Part shown: piece by piece, positions 36,121-60,882 of the stretch
Numbering within the stretch: the stretch's first letter is position 1
Layout of the letters: each line of letters starts with the position of its first letter
DNA from: Polytrichum commune
Taxonomy: Eukaryota > Streptophyta > Polytrichopsida > Polytrichales > Polytrichaceae
Length of the DNA: 64,000 bases
Direction of reading: 5' to 3'
Assembly: GCA_950295325.1 (NCBI GenBank)
Contig: OX485809.1
Span: 32,676,001 to 32,740,000 of the forward strand
Notes under the pieces: model-generated
What the model was told of the DNA's origin: nothing
Databases searched by the model: none
What the model saw: the letters and a program-made list of their open reading frames with translations, nothing else
Made by a program: the position numbers and the translations under genes

Positions 36121-37966
36121 AAACGAGTTGAATCATATTTGTGTAAGGCAGATGTTATCCTCGCATATTATGCTTTAAATTACGCTCGAAAATTTGAAAT
36201 TATGTAATTTGAATACCAGTGACTGATCCATATGTTGACAATGTCCAAGGGTGGAAATGGAAGCAGGTGTGGCTTGATCGGCATTCGTAAGAGTTCCTAA
36301 GGCTGATGATAGTTCCAACGTTGAGTTTTCTTCTGGAATCACATTATGTGTGGGTTGTGTTTACAGTAGCAGTCCTTATTTTTTGTTGCATGTTTGAAGA
36401 GCTTTGGTATCAACATCCTCATCCATTCTGCATCATCTGTATTCTTGACGGTCTACTCAATCAAAAGCTTTATGACCCTCTCTTTTTTGTTCTTGAGGAA
36501 TTCTTTTACATTCCCCTCGGTTTGATTCTTGAGGATCTTCTTGACATTCTTTGGCACTTCGTGGAGTCTGTCTTTCCCATTGTGGCCAGAAACGACCGTT
36601 GGAACCCCTGCATCATATGATCAACAGGAGTCTATTTTCTTATGGCTTTGAGTCTTGCTTATGCATTTGGTTTTACATAGATTGAAAGATAAGTGAAGAT
36701 CCACAGTTTCACGGTGGACTGGAACACACGTCAAGAATCATGTCTTTTTGAAGATGTTTGAGAAAATGAAGGAGCCTCAAATTTATTGCAACTGAAATTG
36801 TTGAGGTCATTGTTGCCATATTGACTACTTGATTTGACTACATTTCTTAGTGATATTATATCCACGTGTACAGTTTAAGATCAGGATATTTTGCGTTTTA
36901 GGGGTTTTCAATGCATATCGCCTGATGCTTGTGACTTTTCATCCTGGAGATAGGAGACGCTATAGCTATTAGCATTCAGTTTTTCTTTTTAAAACAATAT
37001 AAGAACTATGTGAAAGTATATAAGATGATATCGGGAGGATATCTGGATTCTATTTGAACTCAATTGTTCTGCAAAAGTTGTAAATTATCTATCTGAATAA
37101 CAACAGAAAGGAAGTGGAGGTTGGCGACCAAGCTGATAGAGTTTTCAGAGAGGCTGCTTCTCAGTATGTGACCATCGATCTTTTCACAGCTTCAAAATGA
37201 ACTCAATTGTTAGCATATCTTTACTTAAATCGGTAGATGGTGGAGCAGAGCATCAGATTATGGCGATAACATGCGATCAGTTCTGACAATATAAAACAAC
37301 AAGCACCAGTTATCATTCGTGGTGGCTCTGTCCAATAAGATATCTATATCAGAAAGATGTTGTTGGTCACCATTGAGGTGGGTTTGCCTACTTCTTCGAC
37401 TTAAAATACAGTGACCACACTAGATAAGCTAAGGACGACATGAGAATATAGAAGGCCTGTGTAATACTTGAGTACTGTGTTGTAATTTGTTTTTTAATTC
37501 TCTTTTCCTTGTTAAATTCTTCATGTGTGAAACTTCATGCGTTGCACCATACCCTGAAAGCCATAATAGAAATTGGCCTTTAGCATCATCTGGTCAATAG
37601 CTTATTAGTGGTTCCTGGATTAGGGTGTAATCGATGTCCTAATTCCTGTGTGATTGAAGGATAAAATCAAGTGCGACATTCTTGTTGGCTCTTGGGGGAC
37701 AGAATGGATAATGCAGTGGTGTTTAGTGTTAGGAACTAATCTGCTCAAGTAGAAGCAGGGCCCTCTTTATGCAACATTTGCTTTATCTCACATCTGCACA
37801 TCGCAAACTCAACATAGCTCTTTGGTTGCAGATTTTGTTGTGCAATGACGGGTTGTGATTATATTGTGGAAAAAAGCTCTGTCATGGAATATACTTCATT
37901 GTGGCCTCTGGTATGTCTTATTGTTTGTACTGACATTTTCATTAACCCGTTGTTCTTTGCGACAGG

Positions 37967-39701
37967 TGGTAGCATATGACTTATCAGGCCGTCATAATGA
38001 GTCTTGTAATGTATGAACCAATGATGGGGAGCCCACGCAAATCCAAGGCATCTTCATACCTTATGTCGCTTTGGAAGATGATCCGCGTGATGTGGGGTCC
38101 GATGGTCATCTTATATATTATTGTGCTATTGCTGGCCCATGGAGCCAGTAAGTTTGCAGGTGGCCCAGCTTTAGACGTTGAGCAGAACGAGACTGAGCTC
38201 TACTCCCCCCTACAAAGCCTCCTCACCAAGGACTTAAATTTACCAGCACCTCTTCTGTAAGTACTCAAAACATCTATAACATTAACAACACATATGTAGT
38301 AGCTTATGTGAATTGAGAAGCAAGAACTCAGGGCACGAGCAGATTTTAATGACAATTCATATTGTTCGAGGTGACATCATTTGAGGCCCAAATGATAATA
38401 GAATTAGGTCAAGAATATAAGTTTTTATCCTTCTACTAATCATCACAAACAGGGTTTAAATCCTATACAAAAATGAATGAAAAGGAGCGACTTGATGGCT
38501 TTGTAAAGGTTCTCCTAGATGCCATTTGGAATCCAATGGACTTTTTAACTACTGTTTGCTCTCATGAGCATGATGTGCTTGTTCATGAGTCACTTGAAAC
38601 GAGTACATGATTTGCTTGTGTCTTAAAACCTTACCTTTTTAGTTGGGGGCCATCTTAATTCAACACTTCTCTCCAAGTACGAGTTCCTTCCTCTCATATG
38701 GTATATTGGAGCTAGTAACACAGAAACAACTTGTAAGATTGTATGATGGGTTGATCGAAATGGCTACCAAATACTTTCTTAGACCAATTGAATCCTGTTG
38801 GTGCAGGGATAGTGACATTGAAATGATGAAAAAGATAAACGACCAATCTACTTTGGAGCTCAAAACCTTGGTGATAACTGAGACAGTAGTCCCTTATAAT
38901 GAACGTGAGGAACTATCCACCTATGTCAAGCAACAGTTGGACGCCTCTGACGTGATCTGTGATAACCAAAAGGAGGCTGTCTTGACTATGCTGAATTTGG
39001 CTCCAATGGAAGCAACTGTAACCAAGGAAGAGATTGGTGAAAGAGGTTCACTACGAAATTCTGCGGTGATGGCCTTGATCAAGAGACATCTGAACAACGT
39101 TCATTTCATGTTGATCGGGTATGATGCCTAAATGATAATCTCGTTCTTCAATATGATAATCTTCTGGGTTTTTTTAGTGCAAGAACCCCAAATGTAGAAA
39201 AGATGCCATGTCAGTGTACAAACTCTATCTAATGTGAGCTCAAGTTTCAACATCAATTGAGATATGAAGTGACTTCTAATTAGGAGTGTTCTGGCATCAT
39301 GTATCACTTGCATTGTATGTCCCCTTGCAGGGTGCGAGCAGAGCCACGATTGGGTTTTAATTGGATTGCATCCGCAGAGCGTAATGCATGGAACGACGTT
39401 TTGTCCAGGGTGCTTTCTGACAAGGTGACGACCTGGAATTTTGTCTCAGTCCTCAACTTGAGTATAAGATATTACTCCCTCTGCCTAAGTTTCCATATGT
39501 TTATGCACAATGATGTATGACAAGCACATGAAGCATCTGAGGTGACAAAAATATTATGAAATGGATCGTATGGGTAATTATAATATTCTTCAATGATTGC
39601 AGACTGACATCTGTCTCTTGGCTGGTTTCATCACTGCTGCAGATCCAAGCGGAGGCCAAGCACTATTTATGGCAACGAAATGCAAAGGAAACTGTCCATG
39701 A
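37967..39701 (+). CDS. Unidentified protein, C-terminal exons (gene structure partly solved)
   Basis: Four exons join in phase: 38160-38256, 38807-39118, 39331-39424 and 39603-39701, ending in TGA. They encode about 200 residues with segments such as ELYSPLQSLLTKDLNL, LVITETVVPYNEREEL, RAEPRLGFNWIASAERNAW and TDICLLAGFITAADPSGGQAL. A further exon starts at 37967 after a strong acceptor (TTCTTTGCGACAG) and reads VVAYDLSGRHNES. Its link to 38160 needs a weak donor at about 38007. A second candidate reading between them (38037-38148, GIFIPYVALEDDPRDVG) is open but lacks a good acceptor. I recognise no family and no catalytic motif. Upstream exons were not resolved. The consistent phases and splice sites make a real gene likely; a decayed gene is possible. 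Confidence 0.5.
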
Positions 39702-40504
39702 ATGTGGTAAAAGTCCGGTAATTAATGTGGAAGAGTAAGCCTTTTAACACAAAAGGTGAGGTGGTCTAACTGTACATATACAACTCCTTGAAACGCAACG
39801 GACCACTGCGGCAATGGGACAAAGCTTTGCGCGTGGGTTTTCTGGGACCTGATGGGAGGTTCATAACTCAATAGTCCAGGGCTTTCTAACAAGAAATCCA
39901 AGAATCGATACAGGCCATGGTGGAGGTGACGCTAGTTGTGTTCACTGTCCTCCATTTTGGTATGGAGACACTGAACTCAGTGACGATCATCAAATCACTG
40001 AGATGGGTGGGGGAGCTTTGAATCTTTGTTTGTGATTACTTAGCTCACATAACTGAAACCTTAATTATGTGTATGGTAATTTGTACCTGGGGGAGGCTTT
40101 GGTGATGGCATCATATGGCAAAATCAAGAACCACGGCACTAATTTTTGAGTTTGGTTTCCAGCAATTAATCGTTGCCAATGCACAGACAGGGTATAACAA
40201 ATGTAATCTTATGTTTAAGTTATTAAACTCGACTAAACATTTGGGTAGATACTTCGGATGACCCTGACATAGTTTTGTACCTTTTGGAACACACTTTGAG
40301 GCTACATATATGTACAGTGCCTCGCAATGTGGAACACTCTTGAGGCTCGTATTGATCTAAGTTAATATCATCCTCGTGTGGCTAACTGTTATGTTGATGT
40401 TGGAGGTCTATAGGGCACATTTAATTGTTGATGTTGGTGCACTTGAATTCTCTTATCGTCTGTTCATTGCAGTTCTCCCTTCACTCTAAGTTCCTCTTCG
40501 GTAA

Positions 40505-40635
40505 AGAGTAATGCTCATTTCGGGATTACATATAGATTTAGACTAACTTGAAAATGAAGAAGTTAAACCATTATTCATGTTGATGGCAACATCGGAATCG
40601 TCTCGCTTTCTCTTTCTTTCTTTCTGTCTCTTTAG
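40505..40635 (+). mobile_element. 5S-derived SINE, 3' fragment (copy 3)
   Basis: GGGATTACATATAGATTTAGAC, then AACTTGAAAATGAAG, ATGGCAACATCGGAATCGTC and a TTTCTTTCTTTCTG tail match the 3' ends of the copies at 6408 and 51420. The 5S-like head is absent, as expected for 5'-truncated retroposition. Confidence 0.7.
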
Positions 40636-40707
40636 TAAAGACTGTCCCATATATTCTTCTTGGGGTCGGTTTGAGTTTTCCATGAGGTATATGCAAGTAT
40701 TATTTGG

Positions 40708-41025
40708 TTACTTTTCTTAATTGAAGATGTCTATTTAATTGGTATGCTGTGGTTAGATGAGGATCAAACATGTCAGTATGTCTCCAAATATTATCAACTA
40801 CTCTACACTCAAAAGCGAACACAATTGGGAGGACCTTGTATCTAGTTAAGAAATTAATGAACATGTGCTTCCCATAAACATAATTAAATCAAGAAAGGTC
40901 TGATTTTTATTTCCAGTTTTTGTAGATGTTTCATCGTGGATTTGCTAATGCAACACATTTTGTTGTGTAAAATCTAATCAAGAGAAGTTGGAGAACATGA
41001 AAACAAACCGAATAACACCCACATA
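40708..41025. mobile_element. MITE family D copy
   Basis: Begins GGTTACTTTTCTTAATTG and ends near AACAAACCGAATAACACCC, fitting the family ends. The core is reduced (ACTCTACACTCAAAAGCGAA, CACAATTGGGAGGACC). Confidence 0.55.
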
Positions 41026-41935
41026 ACTTAGAGCTGCTTTACACTACCGGTTGGTCAAGAATTTCAGCCCAAGGCATGGTTATTTGAGGCGAGGGATGGT
41101 ATGCCAGAGAAGATGAAAAGACAATAAAAAATTGCCTTAAGACATCTTCACCATATGTAATGTAATCACCTAGAGAAGTGTACTGGACAACTTCATCAAG
41201 AGGAGAACTCCAGCAGACAACTTCACAAAATGATATAGCCGGCCATAGTAGAAACCTTACCCCCTAAATAACCATTGTATTGAAATTTCAAAAAATTGTA
41301 TTCATCAAAATTTAAAATGCATATGGCAATGTCTTAGGACTTCTTCTATGACAAGAATTTTTTGAAAATGTTCCACCTCACATCCATATTAAGGTAAATA
41401 AGTAGGTAACATTATTTTCTTATTAATTTTCAAAGAAATTACATGTTGGTAGTGCAAAAAATTCATCCTTTAGAGAATCAAAGTGGGCTGACCTTGTAAA
41501 AAAGGGGTCCCAAAAATTAATTCTCTTCACTTTAAATTATAATCTTCCAATCTATCTGGTTAAAAAATCTAAAAAAGTGTAAAAAATCCAAAACAAGATC
41601 CTATAGTTGGAAATTGAAGGGCATGTTTTTTTCTCCCCGGTTTTGCTTTTTGTACTTGTAAGGCAAATTTTGAGGGGTCTTTAAAGAACATAGTTATGAT
41701 TTTTTAGGAGTGAAGAGGGGAAATCTCTTACACATTGTAGGAAACACTACTCTTCTCCACTTATGGTTTATACATTATTTTGAATCATAGACAATCAAAG
41801 AAATAAAATTCTAGTTTCTCTTGCAATCTTTATGTATCTAACGCATGTTATTGTTTTAGTTTTGACAGATTAGAATACCATCATTTATCAACATAATGTT
41901 GTAATAATGATGATGAATTTTTTTCAGAAGTCAGT

Positions 41936-43102
41936 ATGAAAATTCTATTGGCCAAGTGGATATTTCACAATATCTGCTTGGATCATATAGTCCCAAGAAT
42001 ATTTCAAGACCATATACGGATAAGTATATTTACATTCATATATTTATGTCATTTGATTGGACCCATTTTGAGCAAGATTGATACAAAACTTAGACCTTAT
42101 ATCTCAATAGAAATTAAAATTTTAATTACATTCCATCAATTGGGTTCCGGTGATACTTTGTACATACTTTGTAAATTTATATAATATATCAAGGTCTAGT
42201 GCTTTGATCATTGTTAGAAAGAATATTGAGAGGATTAAAAAGTTGTTGGGATTTTTGGTTTCTTTTAAACTAACACTAGGAAGGATGAAGCAAATAGCTA
42301 CAAAATTGAGAGTCTGCATGAAATTTCATATATCCTGGAGGCAATAGATGGCTGTCATATTTTAATTATTGCTCTAAGCATAGATCATGCTTCATATTAT
42401 TGTAGAAAGGGATCAATTTTACTTCAAGTTATAGTAGACTGTTAATGAAAATTTTAGGATTAATATTTCGGTTGGACCGGAAATTTATATCATTGGTCAT
42501 TATTTAAAAAATAAAAAATAAGATAAAAAACTGAGTGAAATATTTATACCATACAGACTTATTAGAGGTGTTGCATATTCAATGCATTCATGATTGTATT
42601 CACCTTTAAAAGGCGAAAATGTAGGTTTACCAAGAAAAAAAAATACTAAAATTTTATCCCATCAAACACTCGAATGGCAGTTGAACGTGTATTTGGCATC
42701 TTAAAATGGAGATGAAGAATATTATTGAAAAGAGTTTATATGTTTTTACGAACTATCCCAAATAATATTACAACTTGTCTATGCCTCCACAACATGTGCA
42801 TCATATATGGTGAAAAATTTAACTTGAATTGGACAAATAATATAAATATATATATGGAATTGACATTATTAGAATCATTTGGTTACCTAAGAAAAATATA
42901 TTTATTTCATATCTTATATTTAGACATAGCTAAGATTAAAAAAATACAAAATAAAAAAATACGAATAAAATTTAATAACCTTGTAGAGAACGATACAACT
43001 AACTTGGATATTATGAAGTTTGAAGAAAATATTGCTAAAATAAGAATAGATCGTGATGAAAATATTAAAAATATGTTAGAAAATAATCTTAAATTATTTT
43101 GA
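41936..43102 (+). pseudogene. Decayed PIF/Harbinger (HARBI1-like) transposase
   Basis: In broken + strand frames: an N-terminal helix region with GPILSKIDTKLRPYIS and a LITFHQLGSGDT stretch, then VSRSSA-like residues (YISRSSALIIVRK). Near the C-terminus AVERVFGILKWR is followed, after a TGA where Trp is usual, by RILLKRVYMF, then RTIPNNITTCLCLHNMCII. These are hallmark segments of DDE_4-type Harbinger transposases. Many stops and indels make it inactive. It is far more AT-rich than its surroundings. Terminal inverted repeats were not found. Such a transposase could once have mobilised Tourist-like MITEs such as the one at 56167. Confidence 0.8.
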
Positions 43103-46100
43103 TGTTGACAAAAAAATATTACATAAAAAAATTAGGAAGGAAAAAATATATAATATTTCTAAAAGATAATAATTGATATAGAAGAATACCAGAACTTATG
43201 AATGAATCGATCTATTTGACAATCTATCTTCTACAACAATTGATTGGACTTGGCAAAGTGATCTAACATTGCAATTTTAATGTCTATCATCTTCCCAAAG
43301 CAAAGTAAAGCTTGGTCATGAAATTTGTCATTATTTGAAGTTGATAACTATTCAAATTGAGATATGCATTTTGGTTGTATATCCTAAAATATGTCTTGAC
43401 TTACATCCTCATAATTGCTTTCTGTACCACCATATGTATTGTCTATTGTAGTTGCATTCTCATGCTTCATTACGGAGCCAGTTTGGTGCCACATTTAATC
43501 CAAAGAATCGTAGAATTTACATTCGTGCCTATCATTCCATATAACCGAATTGGCAAATTTGGTTTTTTTATATGACTTGAAAAAAAATTTAAACTTCTTC
43601 CGACATGCTTCAGCAATATAAAAAAAATCAAAGGATTGCAACATTTGTGCTTAAAATCAAACTCATGTATCAATTCATACTCAAAATTAAGCGTAACATT
43701 AAAACACTATGCAATACCATCTGTTAAAGCATATTAAAATGTTTGACAAAAAAATCCTAAACCTTCAAAAATGACCTTGAAATGTTTAAGACAACACATG
43801 TTTGGGTAATGTGGGACGAATATAAAAATAATTCATGGATCTTTTCAGTATGAAGAAAGGAAAATGAAGGTTGGTGAAGTGTAGGGATAAAGCTTTGAAA
43901 CCACAAGTTCCATGGTTGGATGTTTGGTGGTGTTGTTTTGTCAAATTGAAGCCCCTTCGATTTGAATATTGATATGCGTGCACTCACCTAACTTATCTAC
44001 CAACCAATCCAACATTGGTTGGAATCTAGCCGCACATCCCGGTTAAGGCTTTGATTCGAGTAAGTAACCATTCAAATTCGTTATATTGTGCTTGCATTGC
44101 CCAAGTAAGAGTGTTGGCTAACATATGAGGTAGCTAACCTAGTATGTGAGAGATAATCTATCTCACGGCTACACCACCTAGTTAAAATTAAGATATAAGT
44201 AAAAGCTATCAAAATAAAAGTTAGCTATCTTTTGGGACCATGGGTACATCACTCTAAGGCATTTTTGTGCACCATGTGCGGCTGGGGTTTTTTTTGTTTT
44301 GGGGCTATTTACCTTCAAGGGCTGAATTAAAGCCTCCCTATAATTACTTAAATTTCAAAAATGGCCCATTTGTTTGCACCCTTCCATTACTTATATTGCC
44401 CAAGTCACTGCAATTTTTTGTACTCTATATTCTTTTTAAGTAATAAACGGGTGTGGGGAAGACGACCCCAACGACGGCGCGTTCCCTTTTCATCCATTTT
44501 TGGACAGACGAAAATCCCAATTATCATCCATCCCCATGAGTCCTAAACCCATTTACATACCATACTAAACATACCTTCTAGGATCCTTATCTTCAGCCCC
44601 TATATTAATTTTACAAAAAAATAATGGCCCACATTTTATGTCCATCTAACTTACTTATAATGGGATTGTCTACATTTAATGGCCCCTTCATTATTTGGAA
44701 TTCCTTTATAATTTTTATTTCAAATGATTTTAATCCTCTCTATATTATGCCGCACGTCGTTTTTAAAATGCACTAAGTGATCTACCCATGTTTGGGACCT
44801 TGCTTTTGTGAAGAACACTCATCCACACCCCTAATGCTAACTAACTTTTACCAATGCATAGCCCAAGTTTTTTTCTTGAATGCATGCCTTACATTTTCCC
44901 CATCTCTTCTCCATTCCGCTACGAGGTGGACCACACTATTTCTTACATCGTCCTAAATAAGCATGCATATTAAATGATAAAATATTTCAATGTTCAAATT
45001 TGGATTGATTTTTTTAAATTAATACTAATTTTATAACAATGAAACACAAATGGTGCTAGGCACATAATCACAATGTATCATAATTAGTGCCATGTTCAAA
45101 ACTTGGGTAAGTTGTCCAAGGTCTCTTAAATTGGTCTACCTTTGGTTAGTGGTAACTAGGATGTATGGTTGTGCGATACGTTAGCTTGGACATGAGTTAC
45201 TGATTGCATGGGAATTCACATATTTTGATTACGACTGCCCCTATGCATCCATAGAAGGCTCCCTATTTGATGTTTACATGTGGCTGGATGTACTTTCCAC
45301 ATGAGATACAAGTGGGCCGTGACAAATGTGAGCATGACAAGTGGCAAATTTTGAAAAAATAAAAATAAAAATAGTGTTGGAATAGAAAACCCTCTGCAAT
45401 AGTTGATTCCACTAACCCACATAGTTAGCTAATTTACCTGACTAGATGGTGCAGCCATGATTTTAGTTAGCTAGAATTTTGGTTAGCTAATCCTCCCTAA
45501 CTCATAAGTTAGCTAATTCTCTCAACTAGGTGGTTGGTCCCACTTCCTAGTTTGACCCAAATCAAACGTGATGAATGAAATCGTGGGATCAGAATCTGAA
45601 CTCAAGTTCCGACATCCTCCGCAGATCAAACAACATCACAGACAACAGCAGTTGAGGTGCCACTCGCAGATCGAAGATTCGCACATGAAGTGCAGTCGAA
45701 CCTGAAGATGCCTTATCTAAGTTTGCATTGAAGATTTAAGATCATGATTGCTTATCTTCAAGCACCAAGATTAAAGTTACCTACTCACTCATCAAGAGTT
45801 TATGTTATAAGAGGCTGAATGTTGTGATGCACGATTAGTATCCAGTTTCGAGTACTTACTTGGAATCATCGATTCTTCAGGTGAGGCATCATTACATTCA
45901 TATGGTAAGTTTACTTACGTGTTGATTGCAGCTTTTGATTGTTCATTTACTTACACGATGGCTGAAGGAATTTGGTGCAATTGAAATTTTCTGTTGTAGA
46001 ATTAGTATTGCTTGCCCATCATGTATTGCTGTTGCTGTGCAGGTTGTCAGGTTTGGTTGCACAACCCTAAGTAAGGGTTAGAGAAGAGAGGATTTTTGTG

Positions 46101-46227
46101 TGGGTTTTCCCTTCCTCGGAGTCGGACGCAGCTTATTGTTTGTCCTGGGAACCATCGCCAATCGTCTGTCTTGTCGAGCATCAAGTGACGTTCCTTTTCG
46201 TTGCAAATTGAGAGGAGAGAACCTGCC
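43103..46227. other. AT-rich intergenic region upstream of the xylulose kinase gene
   Basis: No gene supported. Two clusters rich in GTTAGCTAA and sharing GGCTRCACCAYCTAGT in opposite orientation lie at about 44110-44230 and 45420-45530. They may be the ends of a ~1.4-kb element. The last ~600 bp before 46228 should hold the promoter and 5' UTR of the kinase gene. Confidence 0.4.
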
Positions 46228-58222
<11,995 letters not shown>

Positions 58223-58402
58223 AAAGTGGACTGCCAGCAACCCTGTGGGTTATAAATCCACACTACTTAGGCAGTCCCTTTACGGACCACCACTTGATGA
58301 TGCCAAATGTGCATTTAGTGCAGACTTCCCAAAAGTTTCCACATTGTTTGTTAAGTGGCTGTACATACTAGACTACAGCACTCATCATCTGCCCAAGCAT
58401 TA

Positions 58403-58408
58403 AATAAA
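58403..58408 (+). terminator. Putative polyadenylation signal of the kinase gene
   Basis: AATAAA about 180 bp after the TAG stop at 58220-58222. Confidence 0.5.
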
Positions 58409-58799
58409 AGCTGGTAAATCATGCAAGTTTCTATTTGTGTTTTATCAACTACAAGTGCCAGAATTGCATCATTAAACACCATCATCAACCTTACAGATGT
58501 ATTTGAGTACGCCTGTAGGTGTCAATTTCCGCTGTTTGGTTTTGTTCCTTTTCTGCCATTTTGGGTGCTTGGGTCCTGCCATACATCAAGGCTGAGCTCA
58601 CCAATGTGAAAGTGTACGCTTGGTCCAGTTTTCTTTTTCTTTTTTCTTTTTTTCTTTTTAATGTATTTTTTGGTAGCTGAAGATGCAAGTGATTGCTGTA
58701 CCATGCAATTCCAACTCCACCACCCCTCAGGTACACCTTATCTCAAAAAGGATAACTATACAGTGCAAGAAACTCTGCAATTATTGTGAACCATAGATG

Positions 58800-59350
58800 A
58801 GGTAGAGATGCCTACTTCCAACCCAACAACAATCTTGACATCTATACTGAGTGGTATGTGGTTAGGTGTGGATCTAAGAACAAACACCAAAAACATATGT
58901 GTTTAAAAGAGATTCGATTACGTGCTCAAAATATGCTAACCATTCTAAACTTAATAATTAACATAATTGGGGGGACCTGTATGGTCACTTAATGAGCATG
59001 AGAATCTTTAATATTGAATGAGAAATTCATGTGAGGTCTAAAAATTATGAAATAAATGGCTACATGCATGATTTGGATTTGCTAATCATCTTGCACTAAC
59101 TGCATGTATCTTATCCTACAAGTTAAAAATGGGTGTTGAGAGAAAAACATCCAAATAACACACGTCTACCATAAATATGCTAGTTCAATTGACTAGATTT
59201 CACTCCACTACACCACTTGTGGTATTTAGTCACACACACGATTGGCGAACGGTCTAAACTAGATGCCTAGATGACATGCCTTGTAATGTCACGTCCAATA
59301 ATTGCCAACATGACATTATTTGTTGATAAGTGACTTTTTGAAGTGCATAT
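58800..59350. repeat. Right arm of the large inverted repeat (MITE D + MITE C, inverted)
   Basis: GTGGTTAGGTGTGGATCTAA, ACACACGTCTACCATAAATA, CCACTTGTGGTATTTAGTC, CGAACGGTCTAAACTAGATG and ATTGCCAACATGACATT are reverse-complement matches to the arm at 57400-57930, in mirror order. Confidence 0.75.
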
Positions 59351-59624
59351 CCCACTTTGATTATGAATTTAAAAAATTCATAAGAGGTCTAAAAATTGTG
59401 AGGCAAATGGCTACATGCACGATTTGGATTTGTTAATCATCTCCCACTATTTGCATGTTTCATATCCTACGAGAAGCAAGTGCAAAGAGAAGAGTATCCA
59501 AATAACACATTCATATCTACCTAGTTTAATCCATTTATTCAATGGGACTTTTTGTCATGAGTTGGTCCCCTACTATTTTCCATTGGTTGTTTTACTTGCA
59601 CTTTCAATAATTTTGAATGAAGGG

Positions 59625-59810
59625 CAACCTAGTTCAATTCCTTAAGAGCCAAATTCAGCCTAGCACCCCTTGGCATGCCAAACAAGTTCTACCCTCAATG
59701 AACCAATAAAAATTTATTCTTTGTTGAAACCTGCACACTACCTCCAAGCATGCACCAATAGCTTACCGAACATCGAAGTCATTGTGTGCAAAAAATCAAC
59801 CCACTCAGAA
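59625..59810. repeat. Repeat shared with the foldback element of the first gene
   Basis: GCCTAGCACCCCTTGGCATGCC, ACCCTCAATGA, CTACCTCCAAGCATGCACC and TTACCGAACATCGAAG parallel 430-640. Only one side of the foldback is recognisable here. Confidence 0.5.
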
Positions 59811-60311
59811 GATGACTCTAATCGCAGCACTTCAATTGCAATAAGAGGATTCTGGACTTTGTTTGAAAATATCTTATTGGCACCATTTGCACAGGCAACA
59901 GTGCTTTTAAAACACTTCAAGAACTTCTTAGCTCTGTCACAGGGGTAGAGACCACAGCCACTCACTCTTATATTTAAAATACAGATGTGGGCAATGCAGA
60001 GTAGATACCAATGAATATAATATTGATACTATGAATGGTAACAAATAGAAACATGACAAGTACAAGGTTCACAGACAAATGTCATCTAACTTGGTCCTCA
60101 AAAGCGAGGCTGGAATGCAGAAAGCATCTCCCACAAATACTTGCCGACAAAACAGATCATTATGTCTTAAATATTGCAATTGAGTCTACCAGAACTTTCT
60201 GAGCTGGTGGAGATTGGTTTAAACTGAAACTCCAACCTCACATTACAGTCTAAAATGCACACAAGCAGGAGTTTGGGGTGGAAACGGCAATAAGAGATAC
60301 ATTTAGATTGT

Positions 60312-60882
60312 ACCCACACTAGTATATCGACATTCCACATTATTTTGATCATAAACCACTACAGTAACAGAATAAAATAATTAGTAATTTACTGTGGTTG
60401 CTCTATGGATGAATAAATAAAGTTATAAGTAATTGTAAACTACACTAAATATGATATTTAGTGTCATACAGTAAGTTCTTGGATGACACTTCTCATGAAT
60501 AAGTGTACAAATATTGTCATGGACAATGGATGCATTCATGCATTGGCCAAAGCCCTACCTTCTCTTGTCGGGAACTTGTGATGAAATATTGTCATGGACA
60601 ATTGAAATTTGGATGAAAAATCACTTGGTAAGTGGCAGTAATTGCAATATTGTAAATCTATAATCCCCAAAAACATTTACAAGGAATGACAAATACTGTT
60701 GGGCTGACATTTAGTGTTGGTGACACTACACTGCGGTTTACAATAAGTAGTGAGCAAGACAATTAGAATTGGTGCCAATAAATATCATATTTACTGTAGT
60801 TTTTGTGCTTTTGACCTGAGGTAATCTGCATGGGTAAAGAGGCAACCTATTCGCAAGGGCAATGGATGCACATATCAGTACA
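60312..60882. mobile_element. MITE family A split by a nested MITE family B copy
   Basis: The outer ends (CACTAGTATATCGACATTCC at left, AGGCAACCTATTCGCAAGGG ... CACATATCAGTACAG at right) are family A. At about 60449 the sequence switches to family B (CTACACTAAATATGATATTTAG) and switches back after about 60800 (AATATCATATTTACTGTAG). The family B insert is colinear with 11385-11720. Confidence 0.72.

Larger units (their letters stand above)
30963..37966. other. Long region without a supported gene, upstream of the PIH1 gene
   Basis: The first few hundred bases should hold the PIH1 5' UTR and promoter (on the - strand). MITE family D copies lie at 32240-32620, 33170-33480 and 33760-34130. A GC-richer stretch at 34250-34735 may be the promoter or first untranslated exon of the + strand gene at 37.9-39.7 kb. 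Degenerate repeats lie at 35000-36120. The hydrophobic open frame at 36306-36620 has no splice or family support. A possible short exon lies at 37107-37163. Confidence 0.4.
39702..41935. other. Intergenic region with SINE and MITE fragments
   Basis: No coding sequence supported. It contains a 3' SINE fragment at 40505-40635 and a MITE family D copy at 40708-41025. From about 41,280 on the sequence becomes very AT-rich, leading into the Harbinger remnant. Confidence 0.5.

Noticed and set aside
36306-36620. Hydrophobic 104-residue open frame
   Set aside because: No splice context or family motif; Phe/Leu richness follows from T-rich DNA.
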